64,000 nucleotides of DNA from J038 sp036734085. Its GTDB lineage: Bacteria > Chloroflexota > Anaerolineae > Aggregatilineales > Phototrophicaceae. Below, one piece after another: positions 9,754 to 18,821 of the stretch; positions within the stretch are counted from its first letter, which is position 1, and every line of letters starts with the position of its first letter. Made by a program: the position numbers and the translations under genes. Under the pieces are notes generated by a model. The model did not search any database. It saw only the letters and a list, made by a program, of their open reading frames with translations, and was not told the origin of the DNA. The stretch is taken from assembly GCA_036734085.1 (NCBI GenBank), contig DAIMZF010000006.1:1-64000 (forward strand). Direction: 5' to 3'.

Positions 9754-9933
9754 CTCAAGAACCCCATCCTGCTTATATGTCGTATAGGTTTAAAGTAACA
9801 TTTCTCATGCCGTCGTTACAACATCGTTTAGCCTACGTCACCCCCACGATAGAAAACCTATGCAATTTGAAGCGGAAATTTAAGTTTGCGTTTATACTTA
9901 ATTCTATTCGGGCATCATCCAGAGGAGGCTCTT

Positions 9934-11364
9934 ATGAGAATTTGGTCGAAATATGTTGGTTTAATAGCTTTAACCCTTGCAATTCTTGGCGGTGTTTTTG
10001 TCCAGGTCGCACAAGCGCAACGCTCGGAGTTCCAACCGCCTGTTATGGTTGTGAACACCAGCTTCCTTAACGTGCGTACTGGCCCTAGCCCCGCCTATCC
10101 TATTTTGACAACGGTTACGGGAGGTACACAACTTCCTGTGTTGGGTATTGCACGTGACCGGGTATGGTATCAAGTGTCTACACTTGCTGGTATCGGTTGG
10201 ATTAATGCTGAATTCGCCATTGGGCGTGGTGACTTCCGCAATGTTCCTACCGTTGAAGCACCCGCACTTCCTGTCTTTAACCCAGATGACTTCTTTGATC
10301 CTAACCTGCTTGGTAGTGGTGGGGGTAGCGAACAAGCTGTCGCGCCTGTTGGTTCATCATCGGGGCGGGCATGGGGTGTGTCGGTCTTCACATCACACAC
10401 CGCACGCCTATCACCGGGTGTAAACGCGGCTTCTCCGGGTCAAGCTGTCCAAGATACCTCACGCATTTATCCGCTTTTGTCGGGTGCAGGTGCTGATGGC
10501 ATCTTCTGGTATCAAACCACACTGCCTGGCTTGGGGACTGTATGGCTAGAGGGTGGCAAGGCGCGTGTTCGTCCTTACGCTTGCCAGTTGTCTGCTGTGG
10601 TTATTCGTGGTCAAGTCTTCCCGAGCGTTGGCCCGGATGGCTCCGGTACAATTCCGTTAGATGTCGGGTTTAACGATGGCGACGAACTTTATTTGTTAGA
10701 TGCTCGTGATGGCTTCTACCGTGTAGAAGGCATTGATGGCCGTACCGCGTGGATTCGTCAAGAACAAGCCGCAGTGCGTTCAAATGTTACTTCCGCATTC
10801 TGTTCACAGGGGGGTATCGATAGTGGCATTGTGTCAGGGCCGGTTCCCGGTACATCAGCAGACCGTCCGCCCGGTTCCACACAAGTATTACGCTCACCCG
10901 CCCGTGTTGTGATTAATACTGGCAACCTGAACATTCGCTCCGGACCAGGGTCGCAATTCTCTGTTGTGGCGACTGTTCCCGGTGGAACAATTCTGGATAT
11001 AACAGGCTTTGCACCGGATGGTGTGTGGTACCGTGTTGTTGGTAACTTCGGTACAGGTTGGCTTAACAGCGAATTTACCATTTTGCGTGGTGATGGTCGC
11101 AGTATTCCGATCATTCGCGATGCCTTTGGTTCACTTTCCCAACCTTCCGCCAATGTAACCAATGCAGTGACTCTCTTTGCCGCGCCGAATGCGGGGGCAG
11201 GGGTCATTGGCGCGCTTTCCGGGACGGCATCGTTTGATATTGTTGCCCGCACCGCAGATAATGTGTGGGTGCAACTTAGCAGTCCAATCGGCTTCGGTTG
11301 GGTACAGACTGCCCTCGTCGGTATTACTGGAGATTTAACTGCCGCGCCCATCGTAGGCGGTTAA
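9934..11364 (+). CDS. Exported SH3-repeat (bacterial SH3) protein
   Basis: 476-aa exported protein built from several bacterial SH3-like domains. Seen: a signal peptide (residues 1-28, ending VAQAQ) and clear SH3b units with the LNVRTGPS / LNIRSGPG signature, WYQV/WYRV and GWINAEF/GWLNSEF strands. At least two are near-canonical and two or three more are divergent, including one at the C-terminus (VWVQLSS, GFGWVQ). No catalytic domain is visible, so a binding or structural role at the cell surface is likely. The ATG at 9934 is chosen because AGGAGG (9923-9928) lies just before it and the signal peptide begins there. A strong terminator follows. Confidence 0.85.
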   Translation: MRIWSKYVGLIALTLAILGGVFVQVAQAQRSEFQPPVMVVNTSFLNVRTGPSPAYPILTTVTGGTQLPVLGIARDRVWYQVSTLAGIGWINAEFAIGRGDFRNVPTVEAPALPVFNPDDFFDPNLLGSGGGSEQAVAPVGSSSGRAWGVSVFTSHTARLSPGVNAASPGQAVQDTSRIYPLLSGAGADGIFWYQTTLPGLGTVWLEGGKARVRPYACQLSAVVIRGQVFPSVGPDGSGTIPLDVGFNDGDELYLLDARDGFYRVEGIDGRTAWIRQEQAAVRSNVTSAFCSQGGIDSGIVSGPVPGTSADRPPGSTQVLRSPARVVINTGNLNIRSGPGSQFSVVATVPGGTILDITGFAPDGVWYRVVGNFGTGWLNSEFTILRGDGRSIPIIRDAFGSLSQPSANVTNAVTLFAAPNAGAGVIGALSGTASFDIVARTADNVWVQLSSPIGFGWVQTALVGITGDLTAAPIVGG

Positions 11365-11388
11365 TCATCGTATTGTTCAAAACCTTAC

Positions 11389-11421
11389 AAAAGCCTTGAC
11401 CTTGTGTCGGGGCTTTTATTT
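11389..11421 (+). terminator. Intrinsic terminator of the SH3-repeat gene
   Basis: AAAAGCCTTGAC (11389-11400) pairs with GTCGGGGCTTTT (11406-11417) over 12 bp including two G-U pairs, with a CTTGT loop and a T-rich tail. Confidence 0.85.
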
Positions 11422-11480
11422 TCTTGCACAATTGCTAGAATAAAACTTCTCTCTGCTTAAGGCACATAGCCTTAAAGCGG

Positions 11481-11525
11481 AAAGCCGGTGCCTGAAAACC
11501 CGGCTTTACAATAAAAACAGGAGAT
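11481..11525 (+). promoter_or_regulatory. Probable preQ1-I-type riboswitch upstream of the queuosine-precursor transporter
   Basis: AAAGCCGG (11481-11488) pairs with CCGGCTTT (11500-11507). The loop contains CCTG (11491-11494), which can pair with CAGG (11518-11521) inside the Shine-Dalgarno sequence. The linker ACAATAAAAA is A-rich. Stem, loop with a C just before the 3' stem strand, A-rich tail, and loop-tail pairing that hides the ribosome site is the layout of class I preQ1 riboswitches. The gene ten bases downstream encodes a preQ1/preQ0-type transporter, a known target of this class. Another hairpin (11455-11478) lies just upstream. Expected action: block of translation when preQ1 is bound. 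Identified by eye; no covariance model was run. Confidence 0.7.
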
Positions 11526-11530
11526 AATTT

Positions 11531-12241
11531 ATGCACCCTACCACACAAGCCGAGCCAAACGCTCAGCCCTTGCGATATTTAGGTTTTATCACCGGCTCAA
11601 TCGTCGCTACACTTATCATCAGTAACATTTCAGCGACTAAAATTGCGCAATTTGGTAATTTCCCAGTCGATGGCGGCACGTTGTTATTCCCGCTAGCTTA
11701 TATCTTTGGGGATATTTTAACGGAGGTGTATGGCTATAAAGCTAGCCGCCGCGTTATCTATACTGCTTTCTTCTGGTTATTAATGGCGGCAGGGATGTTC
11801 CAACTGGTTGCGATTGCCCCGCCCGCACCGGAATATGAACTGCAAGAGAGCTTTATCGCTATTCTCGGCCAAACGCCACGCATTGTTGTTGCCAGTGTGA
11901 TAGCCTACTTTGCTGGCGAGTTTATGAATAGCTATGTCCTTGCGAAGATGAAAGTGTGGACGGCAGGCCGCTTTATCTGGTCACGGACTATCGCTAGCAC
12001 GGTGTTAGGTCAGGCGCTGGATACGTTTTTATTCATCACAATTGCCTTTGGCGGTTTGTTTTCGCTGGACATGATGTGGGCACTGTTTTGGAGTGTGTAT
12101 GTGTTGAAGGTCATCATTGAAGTTGTGCTGACGCCCGTTACAATTCGTATTGTGATATGGCTCAAACAGCAAGAAAATATTGATGTCTACGACAGGGACA
12201 CAAACTTTAACCCATTTGCCATCCGCGAACTGTTTCGCTGA
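11531..12241 (+). CDS. yhhQ: Queuosine precursor transporter (YhhQ / COG1738 family)
   Basis: 236-aa inner-membrane carrier that imports queuosine precursors (preQ0/preQ1) for tRNA modification. Seen: about six hydrophobic helices, an N-terminal helix rich in SIVATLIISNISATK, the family-typical LLFPLAYIFGDILTEVYGY segment, and ASRRVIY. These are conserved YhhQ signatures. Start ATG 11531, 7 bases after AGGAG. A queuosine-type riboswitch candidate sits immediately before it and tgt, which uses these precursors, is present at 58954. A terminator follows at 12268. Whether the import substrate is preQ1, preQ0 or queuine cannot be read from sequence; the riboswitch context favours preQ1. Confidence 0.92.
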   Translation: MHPTTQAEPNAQPLRYLGFITGSIVATLIISNISATKIAQFGNFPVDGGTLLFPLAYIFGDILTEVYGYKASRRVIYTAFFWLLMAAGMFQLVAIAPPAPEYELQESFIAILGQTPRIVVASVIAYFAGEFMNSYVLAKMKVWTAGRFIWSRTIASTVLGQALDTFLFITIAFGGLFSLDMMWALFWSVYVLKVIIEVVLTPVTIRIVIWLKQQENIDVYDRDTNFNPFAIRELFR

Positions 12242-12267
12242 TATTGGGCTAGCTTATCCTTATTTAT

Positions 12268-12318
12268 AAACGGGCGCGACGCTAAAGTATCCTAGTGATT
12301 GCGCTCGTTTTTATTTTT
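12268..12318 (+). terminator. Likely terminator of the transporter gene
   Basis: AAACGGGCGC (12268-12277) pairs with GCGCTCGTTT (12301-12310) with one G-U pair, then TTATTTTT follows. The 23-base loop is long but the stem and T tract are good. Confidence 0.65.
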
Positions 12319-12411
12319 GATTAGCTAACACAGCCGCAAATAATAGCAAACGTGTTAGAATAAAAACTGTTTTTAGTGTTCACTTCTGCATACAGGCAAG
12401 GACGGGCAATA

Positions 12412-13536
12412 ATGGTTAGGTCACGTAAGCAACCGCCAGAGTTCCGCAAAGAAGAAGTTAATTATGTGATGGGACGGTGGCGGGCAGGGGACTCTTCATC
12501 GCTTGTTGGCGTAGGAAGTGTGGGTAAGTCGAATCTACTTCAACATCTTGCTGACCCAGAAGTACAGACACATTACGACAAAACCTTTGCCGAAATTGAC
12601 TTCAAAGCCATCATCGTAGACCCTGCACTACTTGGCCCGTTTCCTACAGGTGAAAACACGGAACAAATACGCTGTTGGGCGGGGTATGAACTCATGATGC
12701 ACCGGCTATTTATGGCTTTTTATCCGTTTGAAGTTCTGGGCCGTGATGACGCCCAAAATTTCTACGATACGTATAAAAACCTGCAAAATGGCAAAAATCC
12801 GCTTTATGCTTATATGGGCTTACGTTATTTTGAGCTAGGGTTGGATTATTTTATGCGTCGGGGTATAAAAATAGCCTTCATGTTTGATGAATTTGAGGAC
12901 ATGCTAAAACACATGCCCGTTAAATTCTTCCAGACATTACGTGGCCTACGCGATGCGAATAAACAACAACTCAGCTATTTAACGTTCACTCGCGCTCCAT
13001 TGTCAGTCTTAGTACAGCAATATGGCATCCCAGAATTAGAAATTGAGCCATTCACGGAATTATTTACAGATAATTTGCTCTATGTTGGGCCATATAATGA
13101 AACAGACGCTCGCCGCATGTTGGAAGACCTTATGGGGCGTAATCAGAAAACTTATCCAGAAGAAACGATCCGCTTTTTACTGGATGTCACCGGACGTTAT
13201 GCCGGACTATTGCGTACGGCCTTTCGCTCACTGGAAAAAATTGGCCCGATAGACAAGGCCAGCCTAATGAATGATGAAGCCCTACGACGTTTATTGCTCC
13301 AGCGTGCTGTGCAGGATGAAATACGGACATTGTGGCAAAGTTTAACTGCGGCGGAGCACCACACACTCCGGGCGATTGTTGGCCTGACTGATTACCCCAA
13401 CACGGCTGAAATTCGTGATGCAACACTGATGCTGATTCAAAAGCGTTTGGTCAGTGTAGACGAAAATAACGCCATGCTGATAAAGATGCCGTTGTTCCGT
13501 ATCTTTGTCGAAGGCAATCCACAATCAGAAGGGTAG
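12412..13536 (+). CDS. P-loop ATPase with C-terminal winged-helix-like region, function unknown
   Basis: 374-aa AAA/STAND-like ATPase. Seen: Walker A GVGSVGKSN at about 33-41, Walker B IAFMFDEFED at about 157-166 (hydrophobic strand then D-E), and a possible sensor segment SYLTFTRAP. A C-terminal helical region (about 300-370) resembles the winged-helix tails of archaeal-type ATPases. The ATG at 12412 is preferred over one 36 bases upstream because AAGGA lies about ten bases before it, although the signal is weak. The stop codon overlaps the start of the next gene by one base, so the two are probably translated together. Specific function not recognised; a regulatory or signalling ATPase is a guess. 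Confidence 0.65.
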   Translation: MVRSRKQPPEFRKEEVNYVMGRWRAGDSSSLVGVGSVGKSNLLQHLADPEVQTHYDKTFAEIDFKAIIVDPALLGPFPTGENTEQIRCWAGYELMMHRLFMAFYPFEVLGRDDAQNFYDTYKNLQNGKNPLYAYMGLRYFELGLDYFMRRGIKIAFMFDEFEDMLKHMPVKFFQTLRGLRDANKQQLSYLTFTRAPLSVLVQQYGIPELEIEPFTELFTDNLLYVGPYNETDARRMLEDLMGRNQKTYPEETIRFLLDVTGRYAGLLRTAFRSLEKIGPIDKASLMNDEALRRLLLQRAVQDEIRTLWQSLTAAEHHTLRAIVGLTDYPNTAEIRDATLMLIQKRLVSVDENNAMLIKMPLFRIFVEGNPQSEG

Positions 13537-14165
13537 TGCCAACTGTGCCGGAGCCATATCTTATTCCGTTAGGCTTCCACCGTACTTATACGGAAGTCGC
13601 GAAGTCGCGTTTTATCACATCTGTTGATGTCGCGCCAACGGCGGAAGAAGCCCGCGCTTTTATCTCTAAAATCCGTGCAGAAATGCCTGATGCCAGTCAT
13701 CATGTCTATGGATTCCGGGCTGGGTTTGGTGGCTCTGTGGTGGAAGGCATGAGCGACGATGGCGAGCCGTCCGGTACATCTGGCCCGCCTGTGTTAGCTG
13801 TCCTGCGCGGTAGTGGCATCGGCGATATTGTGATGGTGATAACGCGCTATTTTGGTGGGACAAAGCTCGGCACAGGCGGCCTAGTCCGGGCTTACAGCGA
13901 AGCCGCCCATGTTGCGCTCAACAATCTGACCACCGAGCAAAAAATTGAGAAACAGCTATTGGGCATTGAAACGCCATACGCTCTTTTCGAGCAGATTAAG
14001 CTACTCATCATCGCGCACAATGGAGAGATTGAAGACGAAACGTTCGCCGCAGATGTCACACTTATCGTACGTTTTGCCTCTGTGCATGTTCAGGCATTCA
14101 CCATTGAATTACGCGATCTATCCGCAGGCAGAATAACGCCTATCTTGCTTGATGACGATCTCTAA
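13536..14165 (+). CDS. IMPACT/YigZ family protein (UPF0029)
   Basis: 209-aa protein of the YigZ/IMPACT family, linked in other organisms to translation or proteolysis control but biochemically unclear. Seen: the family core HHVYGFRAG, SDDGEPSGTSGPPVL, and VVITRYFGGTKLGTGGLVRAYSEAA, which is the conserved ribosomal-protein-S5-like fold region, followed by a C-terminal DUF1949-like part. Start GTG at 13536 sharing one base with the upstream stop (TAGTG). It ends directly against the convergent TPR gene with no terminator between them. Confidence 0.9.
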   Translation: MPTVPEPYLIPLGFHRTYTEVAKSRFITSVDVAPTAEEARAFISKIRAEMPDASHHVYGFRAGFGGSVVEGMSDDGEPSGTSGPPVLAVLRGSGIGDIVMVITRYFGGTKLGTGGLVRAYSEAAHVALNNLTTEQKIEKQLLGIETPYALFEQIKLLIIAHNGEIEDETFAADVTLIVRFASVHVQAFTIELRDLSAGRITPILLDDDL

Positions 14166-16190
14166 TCAATCACGGCTAGCGATGATGTCCGCGATATTCT
14201 TACGTGCTTTGGCGAGTGCTGGGTCACGCGGAGAAATAACTTCCGCCCGTGCGAGACACGCCCGTGCCGCTTCTTCTTGTCTATTTTCAAACAGATATTG
14301 ACCGATTAATGCCAGCAAAGGCACATAATTGGGGTTGGCCTCTATCCCTTGATTAAGATAGTTCATTGCTTCGGCCTCGTTGCCTGTCTGCCAGAGTACC
14401 CGCCCGATTTGTAGCAATAATTCACTGTCTTCGGGGTGTTCCGCATAGCCGTCCATCAGTATCTCCAGCGCTTCTGCTGGTTCTTCACGCTCGAAGAATG
14501 CCTTGCCAAGCAGAATATAAGCCTCAATTAACGTCGGCGCTTGATGGATAATGTCTTCTAGGAAGCGAATATCCGCCGTGCCAATTGTTGCTCCTCCGTT
14601 AACCTGTGCTTCAATCTCGGCCATTCTGCCCTCAAAATCAGGGTTATTGGCGCTCAAAAGCAGGCGTGTGATGTCCATTTGTATCAACGGATCATCGGTT
14701 ATGGCCTGTGCTTGCTCTAATTCTTCAATAGCCATGTCGTAATCTTCACTTGCAAGGTAGGTCACAGCGAGATTAATTCGTAAGTCAAAGCGGTTGGGGT
14801 TTGCCTCTAAAGTTTCTTCTAATATATCCAATACATTGTCGAAATCATCAAGAATACCGATTTGATCAACGACGCCCCGCACAAATTCTCCGCTCGTGTC
14901 TTGCTTAACCAATGCCTGAAAGCTGTTCAAAAATCGTTGTTCATCATCATCACTGACATCTAGCAGGAGCATTGTCCGTCGTTGAAGAACCGTGAGTGAT
15001 TTCGGCTGTAACTTTAAGGCTTCATCGTATGCGGCGATAGCTTCCCAGATATGTAACATTTCGTCATAATCTTGTGGGTCAATCAGGATGACTTCTGGAA
15101 GTAAGTTGCCGTCATTTAATAACTCTAATACTGTGCCATAATTACGATAGAGTGTTGCATCAACAGCATCAACCTCAATCGCTCTTTGGAAGGTATCGAT
15201 CATTTCAGTCAGCTTTGCGCCACGTCGATAAAAATCTGCCAGAGTAAGCCATGCAATCACACTCTGCGGATGGTCATTGACTGCACCTTCAAGCATTTCA
15301 TAACTTGCATTAGCTTCGCCTAGCAGAAATAATGCGCTTCCGATATAGACCACTGCAAACGGGAAATCATTCAGCGTTTGGATAGCTGTCGCTAATTCAT
15401 CGCGTAAAGCATTGTAATACCCGTAGCCCGGCAGAAGCGCATGGGCAATCGCTGTAGAGGCAATCCATGCACTGAATGAATCCTGTAAAAAATTGCCAGC
15501 TTGTGCTATTTCATGAATGTCGTACTCAATAGATTCATCGAGTCGATCAAGGCCAATTAGCCCGCGTGTGAGGTTAATCTGCCAATCTGCCAGAGGCTTC
15601 ATCACGCTGATGATGGCGCCATCTGATGAGTGAGTGGGTGAGAATGTATCAAAGCGGACGTTTTCCAACCCTAGACGCTTTAAAAATGTAGTGGCTATGT
15701 CTGTTAGCTGATTAAACAAAGTGGCAAGGTCTGGCATTTGGTAGGTGAGCTTAAATTCACTATCAGCATGGTCTTCGGCTACAAGGTCATTTTCAACCTC
15801 TATTTCCCATGTCCACCCTGCACTATCCTGACTTAACTTTGCCGCGATGCCAATGTTTTCATTCAGTTGCTCCGGTTGCCAATCCTCTATGCCGAATTGT
15901 GCGTCCGACCAGCTAAACGACGGTTGCGCCTTGTCTTCCCGCAAAAAAAGCATGTAGGCACGCACATCATTTAAGCTATCCAGTAAATAAGCAAAAGTCG
16001 TCATCAAACCCACACCCAGCGCCGGACTTTCCGTGCAGATACACGGCCAAACGCCGATGCGATACTGTTCGCGTGTTTGTATATTTTGTTGTAACGTGCC
16101 AATCGTACCAAAGATAGCTGTGGGTGTATTCTCCTTGAGTTGAAAACGCTCATGTAATTTAATCAATCTTCTGGCTAACTGATTTCCCAT
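14166..16190 (-). CDS. TPR-repeat protein with novel N-terminal domain
   Basis: 674-aa, probably cytoplasmic protein. The N-terminal about 260 residues show no motif I recognise; they include WPCICTESPALGVGLMTTFAYLLD and SPTHSSDGAIISVM. The remainder is a tetratricopeptide array, about eight to ten helical-pair units with typical A-x-Y-L-x-L-A and P-x-x-A/I spacing, such as NRFDLRINLAVTYLASEDYDMAIEELEQA and NPNYVPLLALIGQYLFENRQEEAA. TPRs mediate protein contacts, so this is a scaffold or adaptor of unknown partner. Single gene, transcribed toward the YigZ gene. No signal peptide or membrane helix. Confidence 0.75.
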   Translation of the reverse strand: MGNQLARRLIKLHERFQLKENTPTAIFGTIGTLQQNIQTREQYRIGVWPCICTESPALGVGLMTTFAYLLDSLNDVRAYMLFLREDKAQPSFSWSDAQFGIEDWQPEQLNENIGIAAKLSQDSAGWTWEIEVENDLVAEDHADSEFKLTYQMPDLATLFNQLTDIATTFLKRLGLENVRFDTFSPTHSSDGAIISVMKPLADWQINLTRGLIGLDRLDESIEYDIHEIAQAGNFLQDSFSAWIASTAIAHALLPGYGYYNALRDELATAIQTLNDFPFAVVYIGSALFLLGEANASYEMLEGAVNDHPQSVIAWLTLADFYRRGAKLTEMIDTFQRAIEVDAVDATLYRNYGTVLELLNDGNLLPEVILIDPQDYDEMLHIWEAIAAYDEALKLQPKSLTVLQRRTMLLLDVSDDDEQRFLNSFQALVKQDTSGEFVRGVVDQIGILDDFDNVLDILEETLEANPNRFDLRINLAVTYLASEDYDMAIEELEQAQAITDDPLIQMDITRLLLSANNPDFEGRMAEIEAQVNGGATIGTADIRFLEDIIHQAPTLIEAYILLGKAFFEREEPAEALEILMDGYAEHPEDSELLLQIGRVLWQTGNEAEAMNYLNQGIEANPNYVPLLALIGQYLFENRQEEAARACLARAEVISPRDPALAKARKNIADIIASRD

Positions 16191-16261
16191 TTTAATAACT
16201 CCGATGTTTTAAAAAATATGAGGTTAAGTGTAGCAGATTTTGTGGCGCTTGCGGTCTAAAA

Positions 16262-16293
16262 ACAAAAACGCCTCATAGCATGGATGAGGCGTT
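16262..16293 (-). terminator. gyrB terminator
   Basis: On the minus strand AACGCCTCAT (16293-16284) pairs with ATGAGGCGTT (16276-16267), followed by TTTG and further T-rich sequence. Confidence 0.88.
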
Positions 16294-16317
16294 CGGGGAT
16301 CAACAAACGATGTAAGG

Positions 16318-18309
16318 CTAAATGTCGAGGTTACGCACGCGCTTAGCATGTGTTTGGATGAAGCGCCGACGTGGAGGAACGGCACTTCCCATCAGCATAT
16401 CAAACACACGGTCAGCTTCGGCGGCATCTTCTACCGTCACCTGCAACAGCGTCCGCACTTTGGGATCCATGGTTGTGTCCCATAGTTGGTCGGCGTTCAT
16501 TTCGCCCAGACCTTTATAACGTTGAACCTGCACACGTTCTGGATTTTTGTACTTCTTTAACGCACCCTCCAGGATTTGACCGTCGCTCATCCCGGCACGC
16601 GGATAGATATAGTCACGTTCCTTGCCATTCTTCAGCAAGTAGATGGGCGGTTGCGCGATGTATAAATGCCCATTCTGCACCAATGGAACCATATGCCGGA
16701 AGAAGAAGGTCAGCAACAATGTGCGGATGTGGCTACCGTCTACGTCCGCGTCTGTCATGATAATCACACGCCCATAACGTAGCTTATCCACCTGGAAGTC
16801 ATCACTAATGCCTGTGCCTAGTGCGGAGATAAGCGATTTGACTTCATTATTATCCAGAATTTTATCCAGCCGGGCGCGTTCTGTATTAAGGATTTTACCC
16901 CGCAATGGCAGAATTGCCTGGAAGTGACGGTCGCGGCCTTGTTTGGCCGTACCCCCTGCGGAGTCACCCTCTACGATATAAATTTCACTCTCTGGCCCAT
17001 GTGAGGAGCAATCCGCCAATTTACCGGGAAGCGTCGTGCTTTCCAGTAAGCTCGGCCCACTGCGTACAAGGTCACGGGCTTTACGTGCGGCTTCGCGGGC
17101 ACGTTTGCTCGTCATACATTTTTCAATGATGCGCCTTGCCTCACGCGGGTTGGTGTCTAAAAATTCCTGTAGTGCTTCACTGGTAACTTGCGAGACAGCC
17201 CCCTGCACTTCAGGATTGAGTAGCTTGACCTTTGTCTGGCTTTCAAATGAGGGGTGCGGGTGCCGTACACTGACGATAGCCGTTAAGCCCTCTAGCGTAT
17301 CTGTACCACTAAAGTTACTCTCTTTTTCCTTGAGTATATTGCTTTTACGGGCGTAACGGTTAATCACACTGGTAATCGCGGAGCGAATACCAGTTAAATG
17401 CGTACCACCGTCCGGTGTGCCGATTGTATTGGCAAATGCTAATTCTGTGATGGTGCTGGTATCGTTATACTGAAACGCGATTTCCACACCAATAGCATAA
17501 GGTGGTTTCTTCGAGTCTTCCGGGACGATCTCAACATCACGCTCCGCATAAACGGGTTCGTGTAAAGGTTGGCGGTTGCGGTTGAGGAAAGCCGCGAACG
17601 AACGCAGGCCCCCTTCAAAATAGAATGTTGCTTCGCGTGGAATAGGCTTTGCACGTTCGTCGCGCAGTGTAATTGTTACGCGACGTGTGACGAATGCCAT
17701 TTCCCGGAAGCGTTGCACCAGCGTTTGATAATTAAACTCGTTGCGGTCTAAAATCTCAAAATCTGGCAAAAAGCGGATGGTTGTTCCGGTTTGTTCGCCA
17801 TCCTCTAACGGGCGGATTTGGTGGACATCTTCACGCGGTATACCTTGATTGTAAACTTGTTCCCACAGATAACCGTCACGGTACACTTGCGCTGTTAATT
17901 CACCAGAAAGGGCATTGACGGCAGAAATACCGACACCGTGCAAACCACCACTGACTTTGTAAGCACCGTTATTAAACTTGCCACCCGCGCCGACCTTTGT
18001 CATCACGACTTCTAATGCGGATTTTCCTGTTTGTTTATGGTACCCTACCGGGATACCAACACCGTTGTCCGACACAGAGGCCGAACCATCGTCATGAAGC
18101 GTGACATAAATTTGGTCACAGCGTCCAGCTAAGGCTTCGTCGATGGAGTTATCCACGACTTCATAGATAAGGTGATGAAGCGCCCGGCTATCCGTACCAC
18201 CTACATACATACCCGGTCTTGTGCGGATGTGCTGTATTCCCTCAAGATAAACGATGCTATCTTCATCGTATTGCGGGGGTACAGGCGGCGCAATATGCTG
18301 GTCTGTCAT
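16318..18309 (-). CDS. gyrB: DNA gyrase subunit B
   Basis: ATPase subunit of type II topoisomerase, 663 aa, which introduces negative supercoils together with GyrA (not in the window). Seen in order: the GHKL ATP site with EVVDNS (Asn53), DNGVGIPV (82-89) and GGLHGVG (121-127); the transducer region; a TOPRIM domain with EGDSAGG (447-453) and DADVDGSH (520-527); and a C-terminal QRYKGLGEMN with a PPRRRFI tail. The tail reads QTHAK where many GyrB have QENA. The length matches short gyrB/parE proteins without the proteobacterial insert. ParE cannot be fully excluded, but motif order and TOPRIM context fit GyrB. Single gene followed by a terminator. Confidence 0.94.
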   Translation of the reverse strand: MTDQHIAPPVPPQYDEDSIVYLEGIQHIRTRPGMYVGGTDSRALHHLIYEVVDNSIDEALAGRCDQIYVTLHDDGSASVSDNGVGIPVGYHKQTGKSALEVVMTKVGAGGKFNNGAYKVSGGLHGVGISAVNALSGELTAQVYRDGYLWEQVYNQGIPREDVHQIRPLEDGEQTGTTIRFLPDFEILDRNEFNYQTLVQRFREMAFVTRRVTITLRDERAKPIPREATFYFEGGLRSFAAFLNRNRQPLHEPVYAERDVEIVPEDSKKPPYAIGVEIAFQYNDTSTITELAFANTIGTPDGGTHLTGIRSAITSVINRYARKSNILKEKESNFSGTDTLEGLTAIVSVRHPHPSFESQTKVKLLNPEVQGAVSQVTSEALQEFLDTNPREARRIIEKCMTSKRAREAARKARDLVRSGPSLLESTTLPGKLADCSSHGPESEIYIVEGDSAGGTAKQGRDRHFQAILPLRGKILNTERARLDKILDNNEVKSLISALGTGISDDFQVDKLRYGRVIIMTDADVDGSHIRTLLLTFFFRHMVPLVQNGHLYIAQPPIYLLKNGKERDYIYPRAGMSDGQILEGALKKYKNPERVQVQRYKGLGEMNADQLWDTTMDPKVRTLLQVTVEDAAEADRVFDMLMGSAVPPRRRFIQTHAKRVRNLDI

Positions 18310-18464
18310 TTGTAATCCTCACTGAATTTCTAGGTGTGGAGTGCGGCCAAAAAGTCGTAACTCTCTTCTTTAATTATACATCACTCTGAGCGTAGATACT
18401 AGCCATTGGACAAGGCTCACGCTTTCGTCTATGATTTGAAAAATGACTTTTTGGGATAGATAAA

Positions 18465-18821
18465 GTGGATAAAAAAAAGACAGGAAAACAGGGCGAAGAA
18501 TACGCCAAAAAATATTTAGAATCCAAAGACTATGACATCATCCAGCAAAACTGGGGGTGTACGTTCGGAGAAGTAGATATTGTCGCTCGTGATGACAAAG
18601 CATTAGTCTTTGTGGAAGTTCGCACACGCTATGGGTCTACCGAGACCGCGCTGGAGAGCATCACGCCGCGTAAACGTAATCGCATGATAAAAAGTGCTTA
18701 TGCTTACATCCATGCCCAGAACTTACCAGATGATACCCTGTGGCGAATTGATGTTCTTGCGGTGTCGTTAGCACCTGACAATATCCAAATAGAGCATGTG
18801 GAGGATGCGCTTGACTGGTAG
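18465..18821 (+). CDS. yraN: YraN family protein (UPF0102)
   Basis: 118-aa predicted nuclease-fold protein. Seen: GKQGEEYAKKYL, FGEVDIVARDDKALVFVEVRTR and the final RIDVLAV strand, which together form the restriction-endonuclease-like core (E..D..ExR). It begins with GTG at 18465. No clear ribosome site is present, and promoter-like elements (TTTGAA, TAGATA) lie so close that the mRNA may be nearly leaderless. It overlaps miaA by 26 bases, suggesting coupled translation. Role in DNA processing is inferred from fold only. Confidence 0.88.
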   Translation: MDKKKTGKQGEEYAKKYLESKDYDIIQQNWGCTFGEVDIVARDDKALVFVEVRTRYGSTETALESITPRKRNRMIKSAYAYIHAQNLPDDTLWRIDVLAVSLAPDNIQIEHVEDALDW

